A DNA stretch of 64,000 nucleotides, taken from contig DASYXW010000005.1 in NCBI GenBank assembly GCA_035934405.1, positions 1 to 64,000 of the forward strand, read 5' to 3'. This document shows positions 34,768-42,098 of the stretch, in pieces (positions within the stretch are counted from its first letter, which is position 1; each line of letters starts with the position of its first letter). Origin of the DNA: DASYXW01 sp035934405. GTDB lineage: Bacteria; Acidobacteriota; Terriglobia; UBA7540. Position numbers and translations under genes: made by a program. Below the pieces are notes generated by a model. The model ran no database searches, was not told the DNA's origin, and worked only from the letters and a program-made list of their open reading frames with translations.

Positions 34768-35145
34768 CTACCGCGTGGCGAGCTTCCTCGCGAAATCGAG
34801 GAAGAAGTCGCGATCCGCATCCACCATCTTCGTTGCCAGCCCCTTCAACACCAGAAGGAACCGGGTTTCCACGCCGCCCTTCCCACTTTCAGCCGCCACC
34901 TCCTCCAGGCTGCGCCGCGGCGTCAAATGAGGTGTCGGCGCCGGCTTGCCACCCTCATAGAAGAGCTGAAAAAGCGGAACGTCAAAGGCGTGGGCGAATT
35001 TCTCCAGGCTGTCGAGCGACGGTACCGTATGTCCATGCTCGACCCGCGAGATGTAGCATCGCAAGAGGCCTGAAACCTTCTCCACATCGCCCTGGGAGAG
35101 TCCCCTCTCCTCCCGAAGCTGTCGAAGCCTGTCACCGATTAACAT
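34768..35145 (-). CDS. XRE-family helix-turn-helix transcriptional regulator
   Basis: DNA-binding protein of 125 residues. The Cro/CI-type helix-turn-helix occupies residues 3-60 (RLRQLREERGLSQGDVEKVS, then SRVEHGHTVPSLDSLEKFA). The C-terminal 60 residues are helical and end in DADRDFFLDFARKLA, a tail also seen in small acidobacterial XRE proteins. The start at 35145 is set by AAGGAGGG five bases upstream; an in-frame start 14 codons earlier lacks a site. It lies 74 bp downstream of the small CxxC protein on the same strand and ends before the terminator at 34551-34592. Its target is unknown; the palindromic promoter at 33920 is one candidate. Confidence 0.88.
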   Translation of the reverse strand: MLIGDRLRQLREERGLSQGDVEKVSGLLRCYISRVEHGHTVPSLDSLEKFAHAFDVPLFQLFYEGGKPAPTPHLTPRRSLEEVAAESGKGGVETRFLLVLKGLATKMVDADRDFFLDFARKLATR

Positions 35146-35219
35146 CTCTCCCTCCTTGCAGAGTTGCCAGTTCTGTTGCGCTCTCAATCGACGCCCGCCC
35201 GGAGTCTGCCCGGTTCTGC

Positions 35220-35480
35220 CTAATTTTGATTAAGCAGCGAATTCAGGCAGACGTACATCAGCCCTTCCGGTGTTCCGACCAGATGCAGTTTCTCGGCGTG
35301 CAACGGTTGGGAAGAGGCCAGCATGCAAGCCGCCAGGTTCGCGGCCTCTTCCGGTCGAACCAGCCGTACCAGTTCGGCACAGTTGGAGCACCATCCGTCC
35401 AGCGCGCGGCGCGGCCTGCCCATAACCAGGATCCGCTCCGTACCGATCACGCTCCTTGTTCTCCTCGTCGCTTGTCTCAT
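35220..35480 (-). CDS. Small CxxC protein of the acidobacterial MerR-like/excisionase-like type, degenerate
   Basis: Hypothetical protein of 86 residues. It has a basic N-terminus, a GWCSNCAELVRLVRPEEAA segment with one CxxC pair, and the ending TPEGLMYVCLNSLL. This layout resembles small acidobacterial proteins in which EEAA is followed by an AGVSxRTIYRW-type helix-turn-helix. Here that stretch reads AANLAACMLASSQPLHAEKL, so the DNA-binding helix appears lost or diverged; the comparison is from memory. Two adjacent ATGs exist; the second (35480) is five bases from AGGAGG and is preferred. It lies upstream of the XRE regulator, probably in one transcript. Confidence 0.65.
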   Translation of the reverse strand: MRQATRRTRSVIGTERILVMGRPRRALDGWCSNCAELVRLVRPEEAANLAACMLASSQPLHAEKLHLVGTPEGLMYVCLNSLLNQN

Positions 35481-35672
35481 CATTCCCTCCTATCGGGCCA
35501 AACCGAGTCTTGCCTAGTCTCGATGGCAGCCCCTCCCCAAGCCGGTCTCCACTTACTCCACCAGTTGCATCGCCGGGCACAGTGCCTTAGAATCACAAGC
35601 GGCTTTCAGCCCGAACTGCTCGCTTACGGTGCCAACGATAGGCGAACCGCAAGGGCAAGTAATTAGGAAGCC

Positions 35673-35701
35673 CTGAAAGATCGCTGAAAGTTTTATGAAA
35701 G
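35673..35701 (+). promoter_or_regulatory. PhoB-box-like triple direct repeat at the start of the winged-helix gene
   Basis: CTGAAAG at 35673-35679, CTGAAAG at 35684-35690 and ATGAAAG at 35695-35701 repeat with an exact 11-bp period; the third includes the start codon. OmpR/PhoB-type winged helices bind such direct heptamers spaced by 11 bp, and the gene that follows encodes such a domain, so autoregulation is likely. Confidence 0.55.
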
Positions 35702-38565
35702 TGGCTAACGGTAAGACCGCCAAGCACTTCCTGGTGTTCGGCGCCTTCTCAATCGACGTCACAGACCGCGTGCTGAATCGCCAGGGCAAGCCCGTCAGCC
35801 TTACTCCCAAGGCCTTTGACACGCTCCTCGCTCTGGCGGAGAACGCCGGACGCATTCTCGACAAGGACGAGTTGATGAAGACGGTGTGGCCAGATACCGT
35901 CGTGGAGGAGAACAATCTTACCCAGGCGATTTCTGCGCTTCGCAAAGCCTTCGGCGAGGACCCGGCCGCCCCCAGTTACATTGAGACCCTTCCGCGGCGC
36001 GGCTACCGCTTCGTGGCCGAGGTAACCGAGAGACAGGAAGAGATTCCGCAGTTATACCGGAAGGACCCAAAGGAGCAGGACAGGCCGTCTGAGATTGGCG
36101 CCGAGCCAACAGAAACACCGGTTTCGGCGGACGGCGAACGCTTGGCAACAGTTGTCGAGGTCAACGAGGCAAGGCCTATACCCGGACGCTGGATAACACT
36201 CAAATTGGTTGTCGTCGCAGCCGCGCTGCTCGCTGTCACCGTGTTCGCGGCCTACTATTTTTGGCTCGGCAAGCAATCCCAAGACCGTTTCGGCGGGTTT
36301 AAGCATCGGCGGTCAGTAGCCGTGCTGGGTCTCAAGAATCTCTCCCAACGTCCGGACGCTGCCTGGCTGTCGACCGCGCTTTCCGAAATGCTCACCACGG
36401 AACTCTCCGCCGGCGACGGCCTCATGGCGATTCCCGGCGAGAACATCGCCCGCATGAAAAGGGAATTGCCGCTCGCCGACACCGACAGTTTGGCCCAGGA
36501 CACGCTGAAGAATATCCGCAAGGACCTCGGCGTCGACTATGTGGTTCTCGGCGCCTACACCGACTTGGGCAAGGAATCCGGCGGCCGTATTCGCCTCGAC
36601 CTGCGCGTTCAGGATGCGGCGGGCGGCGGGACCGTTGTTACGGTCGGAGAGACCGGCACCGAAGCCAATCTCTTCGATCTGGTCTCGCGGACCGGAGCGG
36701 TCCTGCGTTCGCGGCTGGGATTGGCTGACGTGCCTCCGGGCGAAGCAGGCGCCGTCCGCGCCTCACTGCCCTCGAACCCTGATGCCACCGAGCTCTATTC
36801 CGAGGGTCTCGACAAGCTGCGCGCCCTCGACTTTCTCAACGCCCGCGATCTGCTCGAAAAGGCTGTAGCTCGCGATCCGCAATACCCCGTGGCGCACTCC
36901 TTCCTGGCCGCGGCTTGGTCGTCCCTGGGCTATGACGCGAAGGCCAAGGAGGAAGCCAGGAAGGCTTTGGATCTTTCTGCCGGCCTCAGCCGCGAGCAGC
37001 AACTGGTGATCGAAGGGCGGTTGCGCGAGATCGAAGATGATTGGGGCAAGGCGGCCAGCACTTACCGGACGCTGTTTGGACTTTTCCCCGACAACCTGGA
37101 ATACGGCCTGCGCCTGGCCACGGCCCAAACCTTCGCCTCCCAGAACGCGGACGCCGAAACCACACTAAGTGCGCTGCGCCGGTTGCCGCCGCCGGCGCGC
37201 GACGACGCGCGAATTGACCTGGAGGAAGCGGCTTTGAACGACGCCCTCCCCAACTTCCAGCGGGAGCAGGAAGCGGCGTCGAGCGCGGCAAAGAAGGGGC
37301 GAGCGCAGGGAGCGAGGCTTCTGGTGGCGCGCGCCCTCGTGATGGAGGGCCGGGCGCTCTGGAAGCTGGGCCGCCCGCAGGAGGCGGCGCCGGCTTTTAC
37401 GGAGGCGCAGCAGATTTTCAGCCTTGCTGGAGATCAGGAGGGGCTGGCCGAGGCCGTTCACACGCACTCCGAGATGCTGGTGGACGCGGGTGACCTTAGC
37501 GGCGCGCGCAAGGGCTACGAGCAGGCGCTCGCCATACACCGCCAGACGGGAGACCAGGGGGGAGTGGCCGCCAACCTCAACGATATTGCTCAGATTCTCT
37601 GGATGCAGTCCGACCTAAGCGGGGCACAGAGGATGTACGACCAATCCATCGCCGCCTTCCGCGAAGTCGGCGATCGCCACGGCGAGGCCGACGTCCTCAA
37701 CAACATCGCCAACATCCTCTACAACCAGGGGAACCTTGCCCGCGCCGCGGACATGTACAACCAGGCTCTGGCCGTGTTCCGTCAAATCGGCGACCAGGAA
37801 GGAACGGCGCTGGCCCTGGCGAATGTCGGGCTCATTTTTTACACTCAGGGCGATCTCGATGGCGCCCAAAAATCCTACAAAGAAGCCCTCTCGATCAGCC
37901 GCGCCGCGGGCGCCAAGAGCGAATCGGCTCAGGCCTACTATGGTTTGGGTGAAATCGCGGCAGACCGCGGCGACCTCGACCAGGCGCGGAAATGGCACGA
38001 GCAGGCGCTGTCGCTGCGGGAGGAGATCGGCGAGAAAGCCACAGCGTCGGAAAGCCAGCTCGATCTCGCCTCCATCGCACTCGACCAGGGCCGCGCCGGC
38101 GACGCCGAAGCCGCCAGCCGCAGCGCGGCGGCGGAATTCGAGCGAGAGGACTCGCAGGATGACGAAGCCCTGGCCCAGGCGCTGCTGGCGCGCGCGCTGC
38201 TGGCGCAAGACAAGCTGGCGGAGGCGCGCGAAAGCGCAGCGCGGGCGTCGGGGCTCGCCCGCCAAAGCAACAACCGCGGCGCCCGTCTCGTGGTGGCCAT
38301 CACCGCCGCCCGCATCGAAGCCGCCTCCGGTGGTCCGGCCGGGATCAGGGCCGCGGTTCGAAACCTGCAAACGGAAGCGGCTGAGGCCGCGAAGCTGGGA
38401 TTCTTTCACGAAGAACTGGAGGCGCGACTGGCCACGGGCGAGCTGCAACTGAAGTCAGGGCCAGCGGCCGGGCGCGCGACACTGGATGGATTGAAGAAGG
38501 ACGCTGAGGCCAGGGGTTATGGGAGAGTTGCACACCTGGCAGCAGAAGCGATGGCCGGGAAATGA
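35695..38565 (+). CDS. CadC-like membrane regulator: winged helix, one TM, TPR repeats
   Basis: One-component regulator of 956 residues. Residues 12-107 are an OmpR/PhoB-type winged helix (LTPKAFDTLLALAENAGRIL, then ALRKAFGEDP and the wing LPRRGYRFVAEV). A linker follows, then one transmembrane helix at about 167-190 (LVVVAAALLAVTVFAAYYFW). The remainder is outside the cytoplasm: a TolB/FlgO-like segment (about 205-340, SVAVLGLKNLSQRPDAAWLS), then about ten TPR units (about 360-850) of kinesin-light-chain type, for example GVAANLNDIAQILWMQSDLS. Such proteins are expanded in Acidobacteriota; their signals are mostly unknown. Direct repeats overlapping the start suggest self-regulation. It diverges from the small CxxC protein gene. 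Confidence 0.92.
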   Translation: MKVANGKTAKHFLVFGAFSIDVTDRVLNRQGKPVSLTPKAFDTLLALAENAGRILDKDELMKTVWPDTVVEENNLTQAISALRKAFGEDPAAPSYIETLPRRGYRFVAEVTERQEEIPQLYRKDPKEQDRPSEIGAEPTETPVSADGERLATVVEVNEARPIPGRWITLKLVVVAAALLAVTVFAAYYFWLGKQSQDRFGGFKHRRSVAVLGLKNLSQRPDAAWLSTALSEMLTTELSAGDGLMAIPGENIARMKRELPLADTDSLAQDTLKNIRKDLGVDYVVLGAYTDLGKESGGRIRLDLRVQDAAGGGTVVTVGETGTEANLFDLVSRTGAVLRSRLGLADVPPGEAGAVRASLPSNPDATELYSEGLDKLRALDFLNARDLLEKAVARDPQYPVAHSFLAAAWSSLGYDAKAKEEARKALDLSAGLSREQQLVIEGRLREIEDDWGKAASTYRTLFGLFPDNLEYGLRLATAQTFASQNADAETTLSALRRLPPPARDDARIDLEEAALNDALPNFQREQEAASSAAKKGRAQGARLLVARALVMEGRALWKLGRPQEAAPAFTEAQQIFSLAGDQEGLAEAVHTHSEMLVDAGDLSGARKGYEQALAIHRQTGDQGGVAANLNDIAQILWMQSDLSGAQRMYDQSIAAFREVGDRHGEADVLNNIANILYNQGNLARAADMYNQALAVFRQIGDQEGTALALANVGLIFYTQGDLDGAQKSYKEALSISRAAGAKSESAQAYYGLGEIAADRGDLDQARKWHEQALSLREEIGEKATASESQLDLASIALDQGRAGDAEAASRSAAAEFEREDSQDDEALAQALLARALLAQDKLAEARESAARASGLARQSNNRGARLVVAITAARIEAASGGPAGIRAAVRNLQTEAAEAAKLGFFHEELEARLATGELQLKSGPAAGRATLDGLKKDAEARGYGRVAHLAAEAMAGK

Positions 38566-38675
38566 GTAACGAAGCCTGGCCGAAGCAGCGAACTCCGGCC
38601 ATCAAGACGGGGGGCTGCAAAGCACCCACCCGCTTGACGCGAAGCCAAGGCGTGCCTGCGGAAACAAGAGCAGGC

Positions 38676-39128
38676 TTACGCGCGCGCCCGCCGGCGTGTT
38701 CCCCGAAGGATTCCGAAAATGCCCGCGATCCCCGTACCCAGCAGGAGCACGGTGGCGGGCTCAGGAACAGGCTGGTCCGGATCAGGAGCGAACTTCGGCC
38801 GTTTGTGGCTGCGGGCGGACAAAGGCCGGTCCGGATGCTCGGTCGCCGCGAAACCGGGGACACTCGGATTCGCGACGGCTGGAGCCGGAATCGGCAACGA
38901 AGTCACAAACAGCGATGCATCGAGCGTCTCTGTCCGGGTATTGTTCGACTCGGTCTGGCTCGAGGAAAACTGGATTTGTGCCGCCGGCACTGCAACGTTC
39001 AAGGCATCAATCCTGGGAACCTGAAGGGCAACGTCGGGTGAAACGCTGTCTGCCTTGGCGGCCCCCACCGCCACGGCCAGACCTGCGAACACCCCCAGTG
39101 CCCAAATCAAATACTTCCTGGCGCTCAT
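38676..39128 (-). CDS. PEP-CTERM sorting-domain exported protein (small)
   Basis: Exported protein of 150 residues. A signal peptide covers 1-27 (YLIWALGVFAGLAVAVGAAKA). The mature part is Pro/Ser/Ala-rich and low in complexity. The C-terminus is a full PEP-CTERM signal: VPEPATVLLLGTGIAGIFGI followed by LRGTRRRARA. It should be recognised by an exosortase encoded elsewhere. GGAGG lies ten bases before the ATG. Upstream on the same strand there is a TGGCACG element (see 39263) resembling half a sigma-54 promoter. It is convergent with the CadC-like TPR gene. Confidence 0.88.
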   Translation of the reverse strand: MSARKYLIWALGVFAGLAVAVGAAKADSVSPDVALQVPRIDALNVAVPAAQIQFSSSQTESNNTRTETLDASLFVTSLPIPAPAVANPSVPGFAATEHPDRPLSARSHKRPKFAPDPDQPVPEPATVLLLGTGIAGIFGILRGTRRRARA

Positions 39129-39262
39129 AAGCTGACTACCTCCGCCTCTCCCCCCTTTCGAGAGAATCCTTAGCGGACATCTACACTCCGATTGACGGCC
39201 CTGCTTCCAGCGATGCTCGCTTCAGACCAGATAGCTATAGCATGCATGAATGAGCACGTCAA

Positions 39263-39278
39263 GCGAAAAACCGTGCCA
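39263..39278 (-). promoter_or_regulatory. Imperfect sigma-54-like element upstream of the second PEP-CTERM gene
   Basis: On the minus strand TGGCACG is a perfect -24 element, followed by a T-run and CGCT. GG and GC are 11 rather than 10 bases apart, which normally abolishes sigma-54 promoter activity. It lies about 135 bp upstream of the PEP-CTERM start. It is listed because the other PEP-CTERM gene here has a well-spaced match. Confidence 0.25.
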
Positions 39279-39416
39279 GAGACTTTGCCCCGCCGCGACG
39301 GAAACACGCAGCCTCGAACGCCGAAAAGGGGTGGCCCACTGGCCCCGGACCTGATAGAGTGTTGCATTGGCTGTTCGGAGCAAATCCTCTCATCCACGCC
39401 CTGCGAGGTCACTCAG

Positions 39417-41093
39417 TTGGCCCCTTCTCTAATCGAAACCCGAGTGAACCCAGAGTCGCCGGGCTTTGCCGAGAACACCCGGCGTGTAGTCGACTTGATG
39501 GCATCGATCAAGAGCGAGGAAGACCGGATTCGCCAGGGCGGCGGCGCGAAGGCCATCGATTCACAACACAAGAAAGGACGGCTCACGGCGCGCGAGCGGA
39601 TCGCCAAGCTGATTGACCCGGACACGCCGTTCTTCGAGCTGGGTCTTTATGCGGCCTATGAGATGTACGCCGAATGGGGCGGAGCGCCCTCTGCCGGAGC
39701 GATCACGGGCCTCGGGCGGGTCTGTGACCGTCTGGTGATGATCGTCGCCAACGACGCCACGGTGAAAGCCGGGGCGTTCTTCCCCATGACCGCGAAGAAG
39801 GTGATCCGGGCGCAGAACATCGCGATGGAGAACCGCATTCCCACCCTCTACCTCGTGGATTCGGCGGGCGTGTTCCTGCCGTTGCAGGAAGACGTCTTCC
39901 CCGACACCGATGATTTCGGGCGCGTCTTCCGCAACAATGCCGTTATGAGCGCGTGCGGCATTCCGCAGATCACCGCCATCATGGGCATGTGCGTGGCGGG
40001 CGGCGCTTACCTGCCGGTGATGTGCGATCACATCCTGATGACGGAAGGCAGTGGGCTTTTTCTCGCCGGGCCGGCGCTGGTACAGGCTGCCATCGGCCAG
40101 AAAGTGTCGACGGAAGAACTGGGCGGCGCCAAGATGCACGCGAGCGTCAGCGGCACGGTGGACTTTCGCGAGCCCGATGACGACTCGTGCCTGGAACGGA
40201 TCCGCGCCCTGGTGGACCATATGGGTCACAGGCCGGGCGCGCCCTTCAACCACCAGCCGGCTGAAGAGCCGCTGTCTCCGCCGGAAGCAATCTACGGTGT
40301 GTTCTCTGCCGACCCCGGCAAGCAGTACGACATGCGAGAGGTTCTCGCGCGTATTGTCGACGGCTCGGTGTTCGAAGAGTACCGCGCCGAGTACGGCCAG
40401 ACGCTCGTTTGCGGCTACGCCCGCATCGGCGGCTGGTCGGTGGGCATCGTGGCCAATCAGAAGAAACACATTCAAACGCTCGCGCCGGGCACGGCGGAGA
40501 GGCGGACGGAATTCGGCGGCGTCATCTACACCGAGTCGGCAGACAAGGCGGCGCGGTTCATCATGGACTGCAACCAGAACTTGGTGCCGCTCATCTTTTT
40601 GCACGACGTCAATGGCTTCATGGTGGGGAAAGAAGCGGAGTGGAGCGGCATCATCCGCGCCGGCGCCAAGATGGTGAACGCCGTCTCCAACAGTGTGGTG
40701 CCCAAAATCACGGTCATCTGCGGGGGCAGCTTCGGCGCCGGCCACTACGCGATGTGCGGCAAGGCGTACGACCCGCGATTCATCTTCGCCTGGCCCACGG
40801 CGCGCTACGCGGTGATGAGCGGCGACTCGGCGGCCGGGACGCTGGTCGAGATCAAGATCAAGCAACTGGAACGCGAAGGCAAGAAGTTGAACGAAGCGGA
40901 AAAGAAGGAACTCTACGAATCCGTCCGTTCCACCTACGAGCATCAGACCGACCCGCGCTACGCCGCGGCCCGGCTCTGGGTGGACGCCATCATTGACCCG
41001 GCGGAAACGCGCGACGCGCTCATCTGGGCACTGGAAGCCGCGGCGCTGAATCCGGAAGTGAAGGAATTCAAGACGGGAGTTCTTCAAACTTAA
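39417..41093 (+). CDS. Acyl-CoA carboxylase carboxyltransferase (beta) subunit, methylcrotonyl-CoA carboxylase type
   Basis: Biotin-dependent carboxyltransferase subunit of 558 residues, cytosolic. The crotonase-like N and C halves are both present: GRLTARERIAKLIDPDTPF, LYLVDSAGVFLPLQEDVFPD, MCVAGGAYLPVMCDHILM, then FLHDVNGFMVGKEAEWSGII and ICGGSFGAGHYAMCGKAYDP. These match the beta subunit of methylcrotonyl-CoA or geranyl-CoA carboxylase more than acetyl- or propionyl-CoA carboxylase. HMG-CoA lyase and enoyl-CoA hydratase downstream point to leucine degradation. The start is uncertain: TTG 39417 has GAGGT seven bases upstream and gives the normal family length; the frame is open to 39192 but that part is not conserved-looking. 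The biotin-carrying alpha subunit is not in the window. Confidence 0.92.
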   Translation: MAPSLIETRVNPESPGFAENTRRVVDLMASIKSEEDRIRQGGGAKAIDSQHKKGRLTARERIAKLIDPDTPFFELGLYAAYEMYAEWGGAPSAGAITGLGRVCDRLVMIVANDATVKAGAFFPMTAKKVIRAQNIAMENRIPTLYLVDSAGVFLPLQEDVFPDTDDFGRVFRNNAVMSACGIPQITAIMGMCVAGGAYLPVMCDHILMTEGSGLFLAGPALVQAAIGQKVSTEELGGAKMHASVSGTVDFREPDDDSCLERIRALVDHMGHRPGAPFNHQPAEEPLSPPEAIYGVFSADPGKQYDMREVLARIVDGSVFEEYRAEYGQTLVCGYARIGGWSVGIVANQKKHIQTLAPGTAERRTEFGGVIYTESADKAARFIMDCNQNLVPLIFLHDVNGFMVGKEAEWSGIIRAGAKMVNAVSNSVVPKITVICGGSFGAGHYAMCGKAYDPRFIFAWPTARYAVMSGDSAAGTLVEIKIKQLEREGKKLNEAEKKELYESVRSTYEHQTDPRYAAARLWVDAIIDPAETRDALIWALEAAALNPEVKEFKTGVLQT

Positions 41094-41102
41094 GAGCAAT
41101 CT

Positions 41103-41128
41103 CTCGCAAAGGCGCAAAGACGCAAAGG
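41103..41128 (+). repeat. CGCAAAGG repeat arm 1
   Basis: CTCGCAAAGGCGCAAAGACG followed by CAAAGG: three tandem CGCAAAG words, ten bases after the carboxyltransferase stop. It faces the inverted arm at 41634-41662 across a small gene. Confidence 0.75.
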
Positions 41129-41144
41129 AAATACGAAAGCTCTG

Positions 41145-41582
41145 ATGATTACTCCTCGGGCCGGTCCGGATATGGCGAGTCACGATAAATACGGGAAGGA
41201 ACTGATGCACCAATTGCTCGGGGACAGATGGAGTTCATATGATTCCCAGCGGTCTATCGCTGAGGCCGGCGTGAGGGCTGATTTGGACGACGTCATAATT
41301 GCATTGGACAGTCAACAGGTCGAGTGCGCGGTGGAAATCGAGGCGAGGGTGTATAAGCAAATCCGTGGCGCAATAGTGGATCTCGCCCTGCACTCTGCTC
41401 CAAAGAAACTTTTGGTAGTAATTAAGGCGCAGCCCCAGCTTGGCGATACGCCAAAAGTTATAAAGCACTGCACCTACGTCTGGCAACAAGTCGCTGGGAC
41501 AGGCCATGGAGGGTTGCTATGGTCGTTTTGGAAGGAAGAACGGGTGACCGCCCTTCTTGTGAGGTTGACCTCGTGCTGCTAG
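41145..41582 (+). CDS. Hypothetical protein, possible PD-(D/E)XK-like fold
   Basis: Protein of 145 residues (or 136 from ATG 41172) that I do not recognise. It contains GVRADLDDVIIALDSQQVEC followed by AVEIEARVYKQIRGAIVDLA and KKLLVVIKAQ. An acidic residue, then ExE and a Lys in neighbouring strands, is reminiscent of restriction-endonuclease-like folds, which is inference. It sits between two CGCAAAGG repeat arms in opposite orientation and interrupts the leucine-degradation genes. It is less GC-rich than its neighbours, consistent with acquisition together with the repeats. No clear ribosome-binding site. Confidence 0.6.
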   Translation: MITPRAGPDMASHDKYGKELMHQLLGDRWSSYDSQRSIAEAGVRADLDDVIIALDSQQVECAVEIEARVYKQIRGAIVDLALHSAPKKLLVVIKAQPQLGDTPKVIKHCTYVWQQVAGTGHGGLLWSFWKEERVTALLVRLTSCC

Positions 41583-41633
41583 AGAACGCGCTTCAGAATC
41601 TGGGTATCCTGAAACCTGATTCGGTCAGTGTTG

Positions 41634-41662
41634 ACTTTGCGCCTTAGCGCCTTTGCGTGAGC
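41634..41662 (-). repeat. CGCAAAGG repeat arm 2 (inverted)
   Basis: Read on the minus strand, GCTCACGCAAAGGCGCTAAG followed by GCGCAAAGT. It is inverted relative to arms 1 and 3. It matches arm 3 (42063-42091) at about 25 of 29 positions, and the two arms flank the GxxExxY gene closely (10 and 6 bp). Confidence 0.8.
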
Positions 41663-41672
41663 ATGCTCTTCG

Positions 41673-42056
41673 ATGACGGAAAACGAAATTGCAGCTCAAA
41701 TCGTTGATGCAGCCTACAAGATCCATACAACGCTCGGCCCAGGCTTGCTGGAGTCCGTTTACGAAGCGGTGATGGCCGAGGAACTGAGTCGGCGCGGCCT
41801 TCAGGTTGTCCGTCAGCAGGCCGTTCCCGTTGTTTACGAAAACGTGCGGCTGGAAGTAGGCTTTCGCGCCGATCTGATTGTTGAAGGCAAAGTGATAATT
41901 GAGATTAAGTCGGTTGAAGCCATCGCGCCTGTTCATAAGAAGCAGTTGCTGACTTATCTGCGTCTGACGGACAAGCACCTGGGGTTGCTTATCAATTTCC
42001 ACACCGAATTGATCAAGGACGGAATTACGAGGGTCGTGAATCGGCTTCCCCAATGA
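41673..42056 (+). CDS. GxxExxY protein
   Basis: Protein of 127 residues of the GxxExxY family, with the name-giving motif in GPGLLESVYEAVMAEELSRR near residue 22. The core strands VGFRADLIVEGKVIIEIKSV give a D...E-x-K arrangement that suggests a PD-(D/E)XK-like fold. Biochemical function is unknown for the family. The gene is tightly enclosed by inverted CGCAAAGG arms (41634-41662 and 42063-42091) and splits the leucine-degradation operon between the carboxyltransferase and HMG-CoA lyase genes. It was therefore probably inserted as a unit with the repeats. The ATG at 41673 gives the usual family beginning MTENEIAAQIVDAAYKIH. Confidence 0.92.
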   Translation: MTENEIAAQIVDAAYKIHTTLGPGLLESVYEAVMAEELSRRGLQVVRQQAVPVVYENVRLEVGFRADLIVEGKVIIEIKSVEAIAPVHKKQLLTYLRLTDKHLGLLINFHTELIKDGITRVVNRLPQ

Positions 42057-42062
42057 CGGCAT

Positions 42063-42091
42063 ACTCACGCAAAGGCGCAGAGGCGCAAAGC
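42063..42091 (+). repeat. CGCAAAGG repeat arm 3
   Basis: ACTCACGCAAAGGCGCAGAG followed by GCGCAAAGC, in plus orientation. It starts six bases after the GxxExxY stop and ends seven bases before the HMG-CoA lyase ATG, so any original leader of that gene has been displaced. Confidence 0.8.
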
Positions 42092-42098
42092 AGGAACG

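Noticed and set aside
33993..35666. Long rightward open frame of 557 codons
   Set aside because: It covers the XRE and CxxC genes in antisense, its product is Pro/Arg/Ser-rich without domain character, and it exists because high GC removes stops.
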